Positions 48,206 through 59,760 of a stretch of 64,000 nucleotides of DNA are shown one piece after another. The notes under the pieces are model-generated. The model did no database searches. It saw only the letters and a program-made list of their open reading frames with translations, and was not told the origin of the DNA. This DNA is from Sipunculus nudus (Eukaryota > Annelida > Sipuncula > Golfingiida > Sipunculidae). The stretch covers positions 20,297,839-20,361,838 of the forward strand of contig CM049316.1 of assembly GCA_026874595.1 (NCBI GenBank), read 5' to 3'. Made by a program: the position numbers and the translations under genes. The first letter of the stretch is position 1; every line of letters begins with the position of its first letter.

Positions 48206-50520
48206 ATGCGGAACATTATTGTGATCGTAGTTACTACTTTTTTAATAGGTGATATAATCTGCACTGTTACTCAGAGATATAAATGTTCAGCATGTGATTG
48301 CACAAGCAACGGTAACTCTATCACTGTATCTTGTGATGACAAGGGACTGACGGATATACCAAACCTCTGTCAAGACAATGTGACGAAATTTATTCTCAAC
48401 GATAACCAAATAACTCGAATTAAGGATTTTTCATTTGTAAAATGCTTTAATTAAGAGACATTATATTTGGGTGCGTGCGAAATCCGAACACTGGATTAAA
48501 GAGCTTTTGAAGGACTGGTTCGGTTACGTTTTCTTGATCTCAGCTACAATAACATTGGTTCAGATGCTGAAACTTTTGGATGTTTTCAAACCACTGATAA
48601 ATTTAGAAACTTTGGATATGTCTAACAACTTTCAACTGGGTCAAAATAAATATCGCGTTTTGACAAATATGATGTCGTCTCTACCAAAGATACGGTTACT
48701 TTCGTTAACGTGGACAAATGTTGCATCGTCTAGTGTATTTTCCGATAATGATATCACGGTTACACTTCTAGAATCTATCAGGACGCCTTCTCTAAGGATA
48801 CTGTATCTCAGTGGAAATAGGATCGCATATATTCCTAGATTTCTCACTATTTATACGCCAACTTTGGAAGAGCTTTATCTCAGCGCCAATCACCTCTATT
48901 TGTTTTCATTTCTTTTGGGCCTTGAGCGTCTCAGAACTTTAGATTTAATCTACCAAACACCGAGCGCAATTACAAATCATATTCAAAGAAAGAAATCTTT
49001 TGATGAAAATCATACTCGGCTCAAAACTCCGAAGTATTTCTTAGGACAACATGGGGATTTTGAGATTACATTGGACTATATGGAAGTTGATAATACTAAG
49101 GAAGACGTAACTGAAACACATTACCATACCATTCCATGGCCTGCCAATCTTACTTATCTGAATGCTGCTGAAATTGCTTATTTTGGCATAATTAAAAGCT
49201 CTGTGCATTTCATTTTGTACAATAGAAAAAGTATACAAAATATAAACATAGTATTATCTTTTAAAAGTTTAATCGAGTTCTTGGGAAAACAGAGGTGTGT
49301 AATCCAGTGTCCGGTATTACCCTCGATTTATCAAACAACCAAATCCGGAATACTCCGAAAAATTCCTTGGGGCCAAAAGTGGCTTCAGCCATTGTTTCTT
49401 TAAATTTGGAAAACAACAATCGTGGAGGAATGATAACGGAAGACGGTGGACCTTTATACCACTTTCACAATCTAAGAGACATCGATCTTACATCGAAAAA
49501 CATCTTTCACATTTCGCCATTCGCTTTCAACCGTTCAAAAAAAAACTACAATTGGAAAGTTTGATCCTGAGGAATAACTACTTGCATGACATTCCAACTG
49601 GCATAAACACATTGCAACATTTACATATTTTAGATCTTTCCAGAAATCACATTCAGTACCTAAAACGGAGTGTGCTCTCACAAGTGACTAGTATAGTTAA
49701 AAGAGCCAAGGCAGGAGAGAAGAATTTTCGCTTGGATTTGAGTGGCAATCCTTTAGAATGTTCATGTTGTGCTTTACTTTTCCTAAGATGGTTGTCCACT
49801 ATTCGACATAATCTGAAAAATATCGAGACTACAACTTGTAGTCTGCAAGGAACACATATTTCTATTTCTAAATTGCATTCAGAAATTTTGCCTCATCTAG
49901 AGAAACATTGCATCAGTTTCCAGTGGTTGTTTGTTATCGCAGGTGTTCTTGTTTGCATTGCCGTTTGTCTGACAGTATCAGTGATTGCATATAGGCACAG
50001 ATGGGATATCAAGTATTTCTGCATTCGTCTTAAAATCCGGCGCGAATTGTACGCTGAATTAACCGAAGAAGACATAGCCTTTCACTATGATGCCTTCGTA
50101 GCCTACAGCGAGAGGGATTTTTCTTGGGTAGAGGATCACCTTATCCCAAATCTTGAAGAAGGAGAGCCGGCTCTTCGTCTGTGTGCCCATCACAGAGATT
50201 TTGAAATAGGGTGGCCGATTAAAGAAAATATTCTTCGAAGTATATCTTCGAGCCTCATAACGATAATTGTGGTATCACGGCATTTATGAGAAGTGGTTGG
50301 TGCAAATTTGAAATGCACATGGCTCGGATCCCTCACGATTGACAGGGGGGCTGGAATTATTATTTTGCTCGAGGAACTTCCAGTGGCTGAAATGCCGCGA
50401 GCACTGTTAGCTATTATGAGACGTCACACTTATCTCAGGTGGCCAGGGGAGGGTATGATGGACAATGTTCTAGTATTTTGGTCACGTGTGCGGTCCGCTC
50501 TTGGTCAGCACACAAAATAA
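48206..50520 (+). pseudogene. Toll-like receptor pseudogene 3
   Basis: The ATG at 48206 starts a signal peptide (MRNIIVIVVTTFLIGDIIC), an LRR N-cap (CSACDC, GLTDIPNLC) and the first LRR. Lesions follow: stop 48453-48455, stop near 48498, a frameshift near 48575, then 230 codons of open LRR sequence (LETLDMSNN, LRILYLSGN, LEELYLSAN). Frameshifts near 49290 and 49540 (the latter in a run of A) lead to LESLILRNNYL, LHILDLSRN, an LRRCT (NPLECSCCALLFLRWL), a membrane segment (WLFVIAGVLVCIAVCL) and a TIR domain (box 1 YDAFVAYSERD, box 2 LCAHHRDFEIGWPI). The TIR is broken at 50285 and again near 50340. It ends VLVFWSRVRSALG, stop at 50520. The 49552-50289 piece is a continuous 245-codon frame. Confidence 0.9.
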
Positions 50521-51443
50521 TATTTATCCATTAGAGTGTTTGATTCGGTCCCTGCAACATACACACGGATATATGTGTGTGTGTATGTCTGTGTGATTGT
50601 GTGTATGTGTGAAATGCTCTGCATATGGTCTTTTGTATGTATATTTCAAACTCTTTGTGAATTGTGTTTTTAAATTTATTGTGGATCACTATAAGATATA
50701 CCATTTTATAGACCTTGATTCAAATTTCAAAAGAAATGCTTCATCATGTTTGAAAGAGCCTGCTGAATTTTTACTTATCTCGTCACACAGTAAAGTTGCA
50801 TGGATCTGAATTTATATAAAAGAGTTGTGTACATTTGCAGGCATATTCTTTTTAATACTTACAGGAAACGTAAAGGCGTAGATGGGTGCCGATTATAGAG
50901 ATGCTGTGTGTCGCGATATAAACAAAATTGTTAGTAAATGTATTAGATAATAAAGGCATGTGCTATTCTTTCAACCAGACGTATTGGGCATTTCGGTCCT
51001 GGTCAATCGAATACGTAAAGGTATTTAACATAAACATCTGGACACCTGTGATACCAACACTAAGCATACCATTGGACTGCAGGAAAATATAATTCAATTC
51101 TGGTAGCAGACTTTAGATGAAGCTGTAAGATATCTCATAGGTCAGGTATTTTATTGAATATTGTCGAATTTATAGCCTGATGTTGTTATTACCGCAAATG
51201 CTGCTGATTTAAGCTGGAAACATCCGTGTTGGTTTGCCATCCCGGAATATGTGACACACATGTTGAAATATATATTTGACCGTGCATCGTGCTTATGCTT
51301 GGGAAATATTGCTCTAATTGTAGTACTATCACACTGCTTTTTATAAAAAAAATAAACACATTTTGTTATAAATCTCTACTCTCTTTGTGTCAACATTTGT
51401 GAATATAAAGAGTGCCCCAAACAAAGGCTTTCAATGTGTCTCA

Positions 51444-51485
<42 letters not shown>

Positions 51486-53150
51486 ATAAGCTACACCGAT
51501 TTCCAGTACAGTTTGTGAACTATGTGGACGTATAGTGGAATCTAGATGGTCGAGCTGATCAATTCATCCTTGCCAGGCCGTTCAAAATAGGAGCAGGCAG
51601 GATGTAGAGCCTTTTCACTACACTCCTTCTCTAGACCTTTGGCCTTTCGATGGCTGGGATGCATTTCTCTCAGTGCCAATGCTGTTTATCCGATGGGCAT
51701 GGTACTTTAACGTGTTTCACAATGGTAGTACCACGCCTAACCTTTGAATGAAAATATTCTGCTTTTTTTCACAGGTCCTGTAGTTTTTTGTCGGCGCCTA
51801 GAGTTATCGATGAAATGCAGGACACCTAGGGTCAACCTTGTTCGGGCATTTGAATGAAAAAGTTTCAAATTACTTTAGTGTGTATTCAAATAAAAACCGC
51901 CTTGTAATGTAGTATACATTATTTAGCCGGCTGTACAGTCTTTTCTGTTTATATACGTTTGTGCATGAAAAAGAAAATGAGTTTTAGTATATGTTAACGT
52001 GCAATAAAACTGAACTCCTTGTATCAGTAGCAACTTTATTGATGTGTATAAGTAATGACCATATTTTGGAGCAAAGGGGGTCTGAGGAAGGTAAAAACAA
52101 GTGAAGCACTTAAACGTAACACACAGCGCCTCAAATGGTAACCAACAAAGCAGAAAATAAAGCCCTGAATAGTACAGTTAATGTACTTAAGCCTGAAAGC
52201 AATGCAATAAATCAGCAGATTACGTTATTTAAGGAATCATTATTTGACTCAGAAAGACACAGTCGAGAATAAAACTTGTCCTCTTTGACATCCCAGTACA
52301 ATAAATGATGACTGTTACGTGTCGCTAACATACCATCCGGGGTCACCACGCAACAAACTCAAATAAAGAAAGACTCACAAAGTGACTGATAATATTTGTA
52401 ATATGTACAATAATAGAAATTGTTCGTTCCAGTTGCATAAAAAAGACTGTTCCAAGTGAGACACTCATTTTTAAATCAAACAGGAAACTTAGCGTCAAGG
52501 TGTCTCCAATCAGCGAAACACATCGTCCAAATGAAACACCTGGGGCTGCGGTGGAGCTGTTCACAAAACACAATACGTTTAACCGGTATCAGTCCATTCG
52601 AAACGAATTAAAGGATAACATCCTGAACCAGGCCTGGCAAGAAATCATAACAGTTCGGAATATAAGTGTTGCCCACACGAGATCGGGCGCATGGTGTTTT
52701 TATACGAGAAACGTTCGGGTTCAGTACAAGATTGTTGGCTGAATAATAAAAGTTCGGGTTCATCATCTGTGTTACAACTGTTGATATGTTGTTTTCTGCG
52801 GTTGTTCCGCTTCACTGGTCTCCGCTCGATCATACTCTTGTGTCGTTCTGGCACTGGCTGAAAAGCTTTATTGTAGGCTCCCTGCCTTAGTCTACGGAGT
52901 CACAGTGACACCAGCACATTACTGTAAACATATTGTGGCAAAATAAGGCCTACAAACGATTTTGAAATCCACGATGCACTGGAATCTATTGAACATGCTC
53001 ATAGAACAGGAAAAACAAAATATGGGGGTCATAGATATATCAAAGACATATAGATACTCCAGAAAATGCAATACAAAATGGTTATCACAGTTCAAGATAT
53101 CGATTTGTGCCAGGGATAATTCGAGACATATATTAACACAATATCAGCAG
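50521..53150. other. Intergenic stretch with TG and AT microsatellites
   Basis: Holds a (GT)n-rich tract at about 50570-50610 and an (AT)n tract at 51446-51482. No gene was recognised. Open frames at 52500-53156 show no family features. Confidence 0.45.
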
Positions 53151-53154
53151 AGCT

Positions 53155-53245
53155 AGGTATTTTTCTATATTACATTGTAAATCACAAGTTGACCCAGCTA
53201 AGTATTTTTCTATATTATATTGTAAATCACAAGTGACCTTGAATC
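53155..53245. repeat. Short tandem duplication of about 46 bp
   Basis: The text GCTAGGTATTTTTCTATATTACATTGTAAATCACAAGT is followed directly by GCTAAGTATTTTTCTATATTATATTGTAAATCACAAGT, two near-identical units just before a LINE-like fragment. Confidence 0.85.
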
Positions 53246-53283
53246 CATTTCCGTACAATTTAAATATTGTTAATTTACGTAAA

Positions 53284-53545
53284 TGTACTTTTGCAAAGAG
53301 GACGAGGAAACTTTGGTTCGTTTATTTTGGGAATGTTCATTCAAAGCCTTGCTATGGTCAAATATTCAGACAAACTCAGATTGTTAAAATATGAGCTAAA
53401 CACGATAGGGAGAAGAGGTGTCCAAGGTTTGTAGCTCTTTTATGACTTATTTAACCCTAATATGTGGGTAATTTTGAGGTAATTGGCATTTGCTAAGAAT
53501 AAAGTAAAATTCCTGAACATTGTGAAACTCCATTACCCAGTTGTA
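53284..53545 (+). pseudogene. LINE reverse-transcriptase C-terminal fragment
   Basis: The frame from 53284 reads CTFCKEDEETLVRLFWECSF and then LLWSNIQ before a stop near 53377. The pattern C-x-F-C-x-E-x-E-T-L-x-x-L-F-W-x-C is typical of the C-terminal zinc-binding tail of many LINE ORF2 proteins. After a break, VILR, LAFAKNKVKFLN (about 53470-53515) resembles the usual closing segment of these proteins. The rest of the element is absent. Confidence 0.55.
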
Positions 53546-53549
53546 ATTA

Positions 53550-54225
53550 TGTGTATCTTTCTTAATTTATCGTCGTCCAATATAACCCATCCTGTGTCTG
53601 GAGACATATGAATAGAAAACAAAAAACAAGAACCTGTAATAGAATGACTATTTACCACCTGCTTAAATTCTAGGAGGACAAGTATTCCATTTATTTAAAA
53701 AATCAGTTAAAGTTAAGTCTTTGGTAGGAGACAGGACCGGTTGTGCTTGTGGTTTAAATCTTGCGTGTGTTCTAATTTATAAACCAATTTTCATTAAGCT
53801 ACCAAGTAACCCCCTATTCATTTCCTATCAATTATATAGTCAAATCAATTATCCTTAATTAACATTCACCTATCTTAATTAAAAACAAAGGAATCGTGCA
53901 TAATTTCTCTTTCCAATTATAAAGCAACCTAATTTCTACATATTATCTATATAAATCATATAAATTAACAATTTAATACATTGGTCCTTGATATACAATG
54001 CAGAAGAACTGCTGTTACAAACAATGGTGTAAAAACATTAGTATTTGATGTGAAATCTAATCTTGCAAAAACCACTGGCGGTTATGTACAATGCCACTTT
54101 CTTGCGATATCGGTACCCATTGGCTATATACTAATTACATAAAAAATACATTAGCATCCGATACACAATGCAGATCACATGACGCAACACGAAAAGTTTT
54201 TTATATAACTTAGCTGCAGGAGTGA
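53550..54225. other. Upstream region of TLR copy 4
   Basis: AT-rich DNA. The phrase ATACACAATGCAGAT(C/G) at about 54161 also occurs upstream of TLR copy 3 (ACACACAATGCAGATG near 47185), which suggests the promoter-proximal region was duplicated with the gene. A TTATATAA-like box lies at 54200-54206. Confidence 0.4.
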
Positions 54226-54229
54226 CAAA

Positions 54230-54282
54230 ACATTCATTCCTCGAAGCACACACAAACGCTTTAAAGCTCTGTTAAGGTAAGA
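54230..54282 (+). promoter_or_regulatory. Candidate 5' non-coding exon end and splice donor of TLR copy 4
   Basis: CATTCATTCCTCGAAGCACACAC...GCTCTGTTAAG|GTAAGATG, with the exon/intron boundary at 54276/54277. A pyrimidine-rich acceptor TCTATTTTCTGTTAACAG ends at 54698. The intron would be about 422 bp and the ATG follows at 54838. The donor context matches that before TLR copy 3. Confidence 0.55.
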
Positions 54283-54697
54283 TGTTACAGACTTACATAA
54301 TATCTGGCAATGACAAATGTGCCATACACGTGCTATTCCTGTATGTATGCATGATTATTACATGAACTCTCATAGAGAAGGAGCTGTAAATCATTTGTAA
54401 AGTGTTAAAACACATATGGAGTATGGATTTTAAACATGTCGTTGAAACATATTCCAGATACCAAAAGAAACAGACAAGCAATTAATAGCAAGGGTTACAC
54501 CTTTCATGACCAAATATGGTATTTTATCAATGTGAATAGTTCCTTATACCTACTATCTATAACTTCAGATATGATTTATTTAATATCAATAGCCAGAAGG
54601 AAAACACTTCATCTTATAAATTTAGGTATGATTAATGTGTGGACAAATATGCATTTATATACTCATATATGCATATTTAATCTATTTTCTGTTAACA

Positions 54698-54699
54698 GA
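54698..54699 (+). promoter_or_regulatory. Candidate 3' splice site before TLR copy 4
   Basis: AATCTATTTTCTGTTAACAG|AGGACG is a standard pyrimidine-rich acceptor, 139 bp upstream of the start codon and in the position expected for a 5' UTR intron. Confidence 0.45.
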
Positions 54700-54837
54700 G
54701 GACGTCACATGATACTTTACAGGAAATTCAGCTGATCACTCTATTAATCGCATATGGTATAACGTGAGCGATAACCTTCGAAACAGGAACCAAATAGCGA
54801 GAACAACACAAATACCATAATTGAAATACACGTAAAA

Positions 54838-57195
54838 ATGTGGAAAATTATGATGATATTGACTGCTCTTACGGTTGCCCTGATCAGTACTAGGGCTCAA
54901 TCATTTAACTGCTCAAAATGTAATTGCACAAGCGATGGCAGCTCCATCATTGTAAACTGTAATTCTAAGGGACTAATGGATATAACTGACCTCTGCCAGG
55001 ATAATGTGACGATGTTTTTACTCTCTGGAAACCAAATAGGTCAAATTAAGAACTTCTCATTTGTTAAATGCACAAATGTAGAGGTATTAAATTTGCAAAA
55101 GTCTCAAATTTATTTTCTGGAGGATAGATCTCTCGAGGGCCTAGCTCGTTTGCGTCTCCTTTATCTTAACTACAATTACCTTGGGTCGGGTGACGAATTG
55201 ATAATGTCGAACGTCTTTACACCGCTCGAGAATTTAGAAGATTTAGACATGTCTTACAATCAACACCTGGGCGAGAATGAATATAAGATTTTAACTTCGA
55301 TGCTGCTCACTTTGCCAAAAAAGAAGATTAAGATCCTTAATGTTAACACATATTGCATCGTCGTGTGTCTTTTCAAAACATGACATTACGCTTAAACTCC
55401 TTGAATCTCTGAAGACGCCATTTCTTAGGATACTTGATCTCAGTGGATATAGGATTGCATCCTTCTCTCGCGTTCTTGCTGTTTATACTCCACACCTCGA
55501 AGAACTTTATCTCAGGCACAACCACCTCTTTTTATATTTTTTTCTTCTAGGTCTTGAACATCTTAGGGTTTTACATATAAGTTTCCAAACGACAACTGCA
55601 CTTACAAATTATAACAAAAAGGGAAAATCTGGCAAGGAAAACGTTTCTTGGCCACCTAATCGGAGAGATATCATAGAATAACATTATTGCCATCCAAAGT
55701 TTCAGAGAAAATGGAACAAGAAGGGAACCGTTCTTGACAATACAGAAGCCTTTCCCTTAAAGTTTTTTTCTATTTTATTCCGTGGCCTAATAATCTCACA
55801 ATTTTAAGTGCTGTTGAAACCGTTGACCTCGGCATAGTAATGCCCATTGCCGGGTTATTTTTATTAAACCAACCCAATATGAATAATGTGTATATAAACT
55901 TGTCGTTAAACCGATTGATTGATTTCATGGGCAAAATAGAGATATGTAATCCAGCTTCTGGCGTCCATTTAAATCTGTCAAATAACAAAATAAGAAATAT
56001 TCCGATATATTCCTTGGGACCAAAGGCAATTTCTGCCATTGTTTTCCTATATTTGGGACACAGTAATCTTGGAGAAATGATAGCAAAAAACGGTGGTCGT
56101 CTATCCTACTTTCCAAATCTGGAAGTCATTGATCTCACTTCAAACAACATATTTCATATTTCGCCGAGTGCTTTTAACGGCTCAAATGAGCTCCATTTAG
56201 AAAGCCTGGTCCTGAGAAACAATTACTTGGTTGATATTCCAAATAACATTAACACTTTGAAGAACCTGACAAGTTTGGACTTGTCGAACAACCGCATCCT
56301 GTACCTGAAACGGAATGTGTTATCACAACTAACAATTATAATCAAAAGAGCCAAGGGAAAGGGAAGGAGGTTTAGCCTGGACTTGAGTGGCAATCCTCTT
56401 GAATGTTCATGTGCTGCTTTGCATTTACTAAGATGGCTGTACATATTTCGAAATAATCTCCAAAATGTTCAGAAGACTTTTTGTGGACTTCATGGAAAAC
56501 AGACACCTTTCTCTAAATTACAAACGGATATTTTGCCTCATCTTGAAAAACATTGTATTAGTTTACAATGGATGATTGTTATCGCAGGTATTCTTGTCAG
56601 CATAGTAGTTTGTTTGACGATATCTGTGATTGTGTATCGGCACAGATGGGACATCAAGTATTTCTGCATACGTCTAAAGATTCAGCGAGAACTCTACGCG
56701 GAATTATTCGAAGAAGACGGCGCCTTTCAATATGACGCCTTTGTTGCCTTCAATGAGAGAGATTTTTCCTGGGTCGACGATCGTCTTATTCCAAACCTTG
56801 AAGAAGGAGAGTCTCAATTTCGGCTGTGTGTTCACCACAGAGATTTCGAAATTGGATGGCCGATTGAAGAAAATATTCTTCGCAGTATATCGACCAGTCG
56901 CAAAACCATAATTGTGCTATCACAGCATTTTGTTCGCAGTGGTTGGTGTAAATTTGAAATGCACATGGCTCGGATTCACATGATGGAAAGGGATGTAGAT
57001 AAACTTATTGTTGTTTTGCTTGAGGAAATTACGATCGCTGACATGCCGCGCACTCTAGTGGCCATTCTGAGACGACATACATATCTCGTTTGGCCAGGGG
57101 AAGATATGATTGACAAAGTTCCTGCATTTTGGTCACTTCTGCGGTCTGCTCTGGACGAGACACCCGGATATATTCACGGAACACATGATCTTTGA
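54838..57195 (+). pseudogene. Toll-like receptor copy 4 (3' half intact, three lesions in the LRR region)
   Basis: This is the best preserved copy. The ATG at 54838 gives a signal peptide (MWKIMMILTALTVALISTRA), an LRR N-cap (CSKCNC, NSKGLMDITDLC) and LRRs (VEVLNLQKS, LRLLYLNYN, LEDLDMSYN). A frameshift near 55335 moves to the frame with LRILDLSGY and LEELYLRHN. TAA at 55679 and a frameshift near 55765 in a T7 run then lead into the frame that stays open from about 55738 to the stop at 57195. Numbering from the Met at 55840 (451 residues): LRRs to 165, LRRCT with NPLECSC at 185-191, membrane segment 245-267, TIR about 296-440 (box 1 YDAFVAFNERD, box 2 LCVHHRDFEIGWPI, box 3 VPAFWSLL). TLRs sense microbial products and signal through TIR adaptors; this copy as sequenced would not give a full receptor. 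A truncated TM-TIR product is conceivable but unproven. Confidence 0.9.
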
Positions 57196-57915
57196 TTATT
57201 TTAAAAGTAGTACCGTCTTATTTTGCAAGTGTAATATAATCTGTGAAACCGCGTTTACCCATCGTTTGTATCGTCGTATACCCATTTTTGGAGTGATATA
57301 GCTCATGCTTGATCAAAGTAGTCAGTCGGTTAATTTCCAGTTTATCCATGTCTTATAACGTTCCTATTGTAATTGTAATTGATTTGAATGCCGATGAATA
57401 TCGTGTGTCTCATTTCTTTTATTTTTCTTACCTGTGAACTCGAGTTCGACAAAAAATGACATATCGGCATCGTACATTCTTTGCGGGTATAAGCTTACGT
57501 TCATATGGCGTCATCAATATGCTAACAAGGAAAATTCATTTTTAAATTTTAAAATCCTTTGACCGTTTGACGGGAAAAATTATTAAGTTTACTTGTTGTA
57601 TTTGCATGAACAAACGCCCTGGCGTTAATTTTTTTCAGACCTTGCTTTACCCGACGTCTGAACAAGTCCGGCTTCTATTTATTTTTAAAAATGTTTGGCT
57701 CGTCCGACAAAACAAAAAAAAAAGGAACACGTACATTCACTACTTAGTCTTAGGGACACAATTGAAAACATCGGCGGTACACGAAATGTGTTTAGGTAAT
57801 TTAAGATGCCATAGGGATATGGGACACGCACATTCTCCACAATACGCGCCGTTATAAGAACTTACGGAGAATTTTACGGCCATTTTTTCACATCAGGTGC
57901 AGTTGGTAACATTTA
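57196..57915. other. Downstream flank of TLR copy 4
   Basis: No further gene was recognised. The plus frame 57567-57857 has no domain features. Confidence 0.4.
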
Positions 57916-57946
57916 TATATATATATATATATAAATATATACATAT
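57916..57946. repeat. AT microsatellite
   Basis: An AT-dinucleotide tract interrupted by single A residues, followed by more TATA-rich text to 57960. Confidence 0.9.
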
Positions 57947-58021
57947 ATATACGATATATATTCAAAATGCTCTAGGCCAGTATCGAGATGACGTTTCCCC
58001 AACATGTCTGGACCCAAAGCA

Positions 58022-58216
58022 GACAACACCCGCAAGAAAATGATCAAACTCCTCTCCCATGTTTGGTTAAACATAACCATTGAAACTAACCTGACCTACA
58101 CAAATTTTTTAGACAATTTCTTAACAATTGACCTCCAAAACGACATTTTCTACCCTTACAGAAAACCAAACAATGATCCGCTCTATATCCAAGCGCAATC
58201 CAATTTTAAAACCTAA
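58022..58216 (+). pseudogene. Reverse-transcriptase-like fragment
   Basis: The frame reads KKMIKLLSHVWLNITIETNL, then TYTNFLDNFLTIDLQND and FYPYRKPNNDPLYIQAQSN before a stop at 58214-58216. The series FLDVxxNLxxxxxxPYRKPNxxPLYIxxxSNHPP is known from retroelement reverse transcriptases abundant in bivalves and cnidarians, where it lies near the C-terminal end of the RT domain. Here only about 60 residues remain, next to an AT microsatellite. The retroelement class is not assigned. Confidence 0.55.
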
Positions 58217-58584
58217 CATTCATACAATATTCAACGTGCCCGCTCATCCACCCCCGCGAGGATCCGCTAGACATACTTACATGATCAGGTAGTTGCTCTC
58301 TCACCCCATGGTGAGTTTGGCGAGTCGAGTCCACTTGGTATGAGTATAGTATATTTGCCTTTTTATATTGTATATTTGCTATTTGCCTTTTATATTGTGT
58401 ATTTTACATAGTATATGTGTATTTTATATCATATGTGTATACTACTGAAATGTTCACTGTACCCAGGACCCAGCTCTAAAAATCAGCTTACTATGCTAAA
58501 TGGGGATCCTGGTGAAATATCTTTGTATAAAATAATAAACATTAAAACAACAACACACCTCTTTGCCCTCTTGTATTTCTTCAG

Positions 58585-58590
<6 letters not shown>

Positions 58591-58636
<46 letters not shown>
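58591..58636. repeat. AT microsatellite
   Basis: A nearly pure (AT)n tract of about 45 bp with one G interruption at 58625. Confidence 0.95.
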
Positions 58637-58639
58637 CAT

Positions 58640-59690
58640 TTCCATCAAATATCCAGGATATTTTCATGTAAAAACCCATTATTCCATAACTATAAATGGA
58701 ATATAAATTTCACATCGTGTTTAAACGATTAAAAAGGAATAATTAAATGATATGATCATCATTATTGTAATACCTTTCCTGTTGCACGACTCTATTTCTT
58801 AGTCCTTAGTGAAGTGTAAGTATGCATGCATAATAGAAGTTATTTCTATATCTTTTATTATATTTTAATATCCGTGTGACTTTCTAATGTTCAAGCTTTA
58901 TATACGGAGAAAGTGATGAATAATGACGGGTGTTATATACACAGAGGAGTCTACATTTTTTGAGGTAAAGGAGCTACCTTTAATATAGCAATCTACCAGC
59001 GGAAACCATTATTTTAACGTATGCAATATATCATAATTATTTCAACACAAATAAATATGTAGAGATATATGAATGGTACTTTTCGTTCTTGGTTCAAACT
59101 ATTCGCTAAAAGTGAGCGGAACTAATATTCCAAAATACCCGCATCAATGCTGGATTCAAAACCAGCGGTTGACTCCGTGCAGACCTGAACTATGTCTATA
59201 GTCTCTGGTAAAGTTAGAAACCAGTGGTCATCATGGTGTTGCGTCCTATCATGTAGTTAAGCGTTCTTTCCATCAAACGATATTATCATCATTTACATCT
59301 TTAATCAGCCTAAGGCCTTCAGACTTAACAAATCAATAAAGGAAGCTTTTTAATTTAAAACATGTAATATACAAGAGTACCAGTAACTTTTCCTCAGCAA
59401 GTAGCTGTATAACCAGCCATTACACTGCTTAATACATTCGCTGCCCAGCCAAATATTCCCGCGGTGCCAGGGCCTACAACAGTCTCGGGGAGGTCCGGGT
59501 GAGTCAAGGTGTGAAATGCTGATAACGAGGGTGTGAATTCCCCCTGGTCCAAGGGCCACAAAATCTGCCTGAGCTGTTGTGCACAGGAGGATGTCATAAC
59601 CATGTTCGGCCTAATTAGCTAATTAGGCCTACAGCCTGTAAAGACTTCAAAGGAAACAAGCGCAAACAAACACAGATACGCGCGCTCACG
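58640..59690. other. Non-coding stretch
   Basis: No gene was recognised. Two minus-strand frames overlap at 59350-59603 in a GC-richer patch (59440-59600). They may reflect a dispersed repeat, but I could not identify it. Confidence 0.4.
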
Positions 59691-59697
59691 TGCACAA

Positions 59698-59751
<54 letters not shown>

Positions 59752-59760
59752 AGAGAGAGA
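59698..59760. repeat. AT microsatellite followed by a short GA tract
   Basis: (AT)n at about 59698-59747, then CGATAGAGAGAGA. The AT-then-GA order also occurs at 33501-33576. Confidence 0.9.

Noticed and set aside
55335-55770. Introns explaining the breaks in TLR copy 4
   Set aside because: LRR text continues directly across the breaks in another frame and no GT-AG pair removes them cleanly.
59350-59603. Minus-strand gene in the GC-richer patch
   Set aside because: Two overlapping frames are both open and neither has a family signature; more likely an unidentified repeat.
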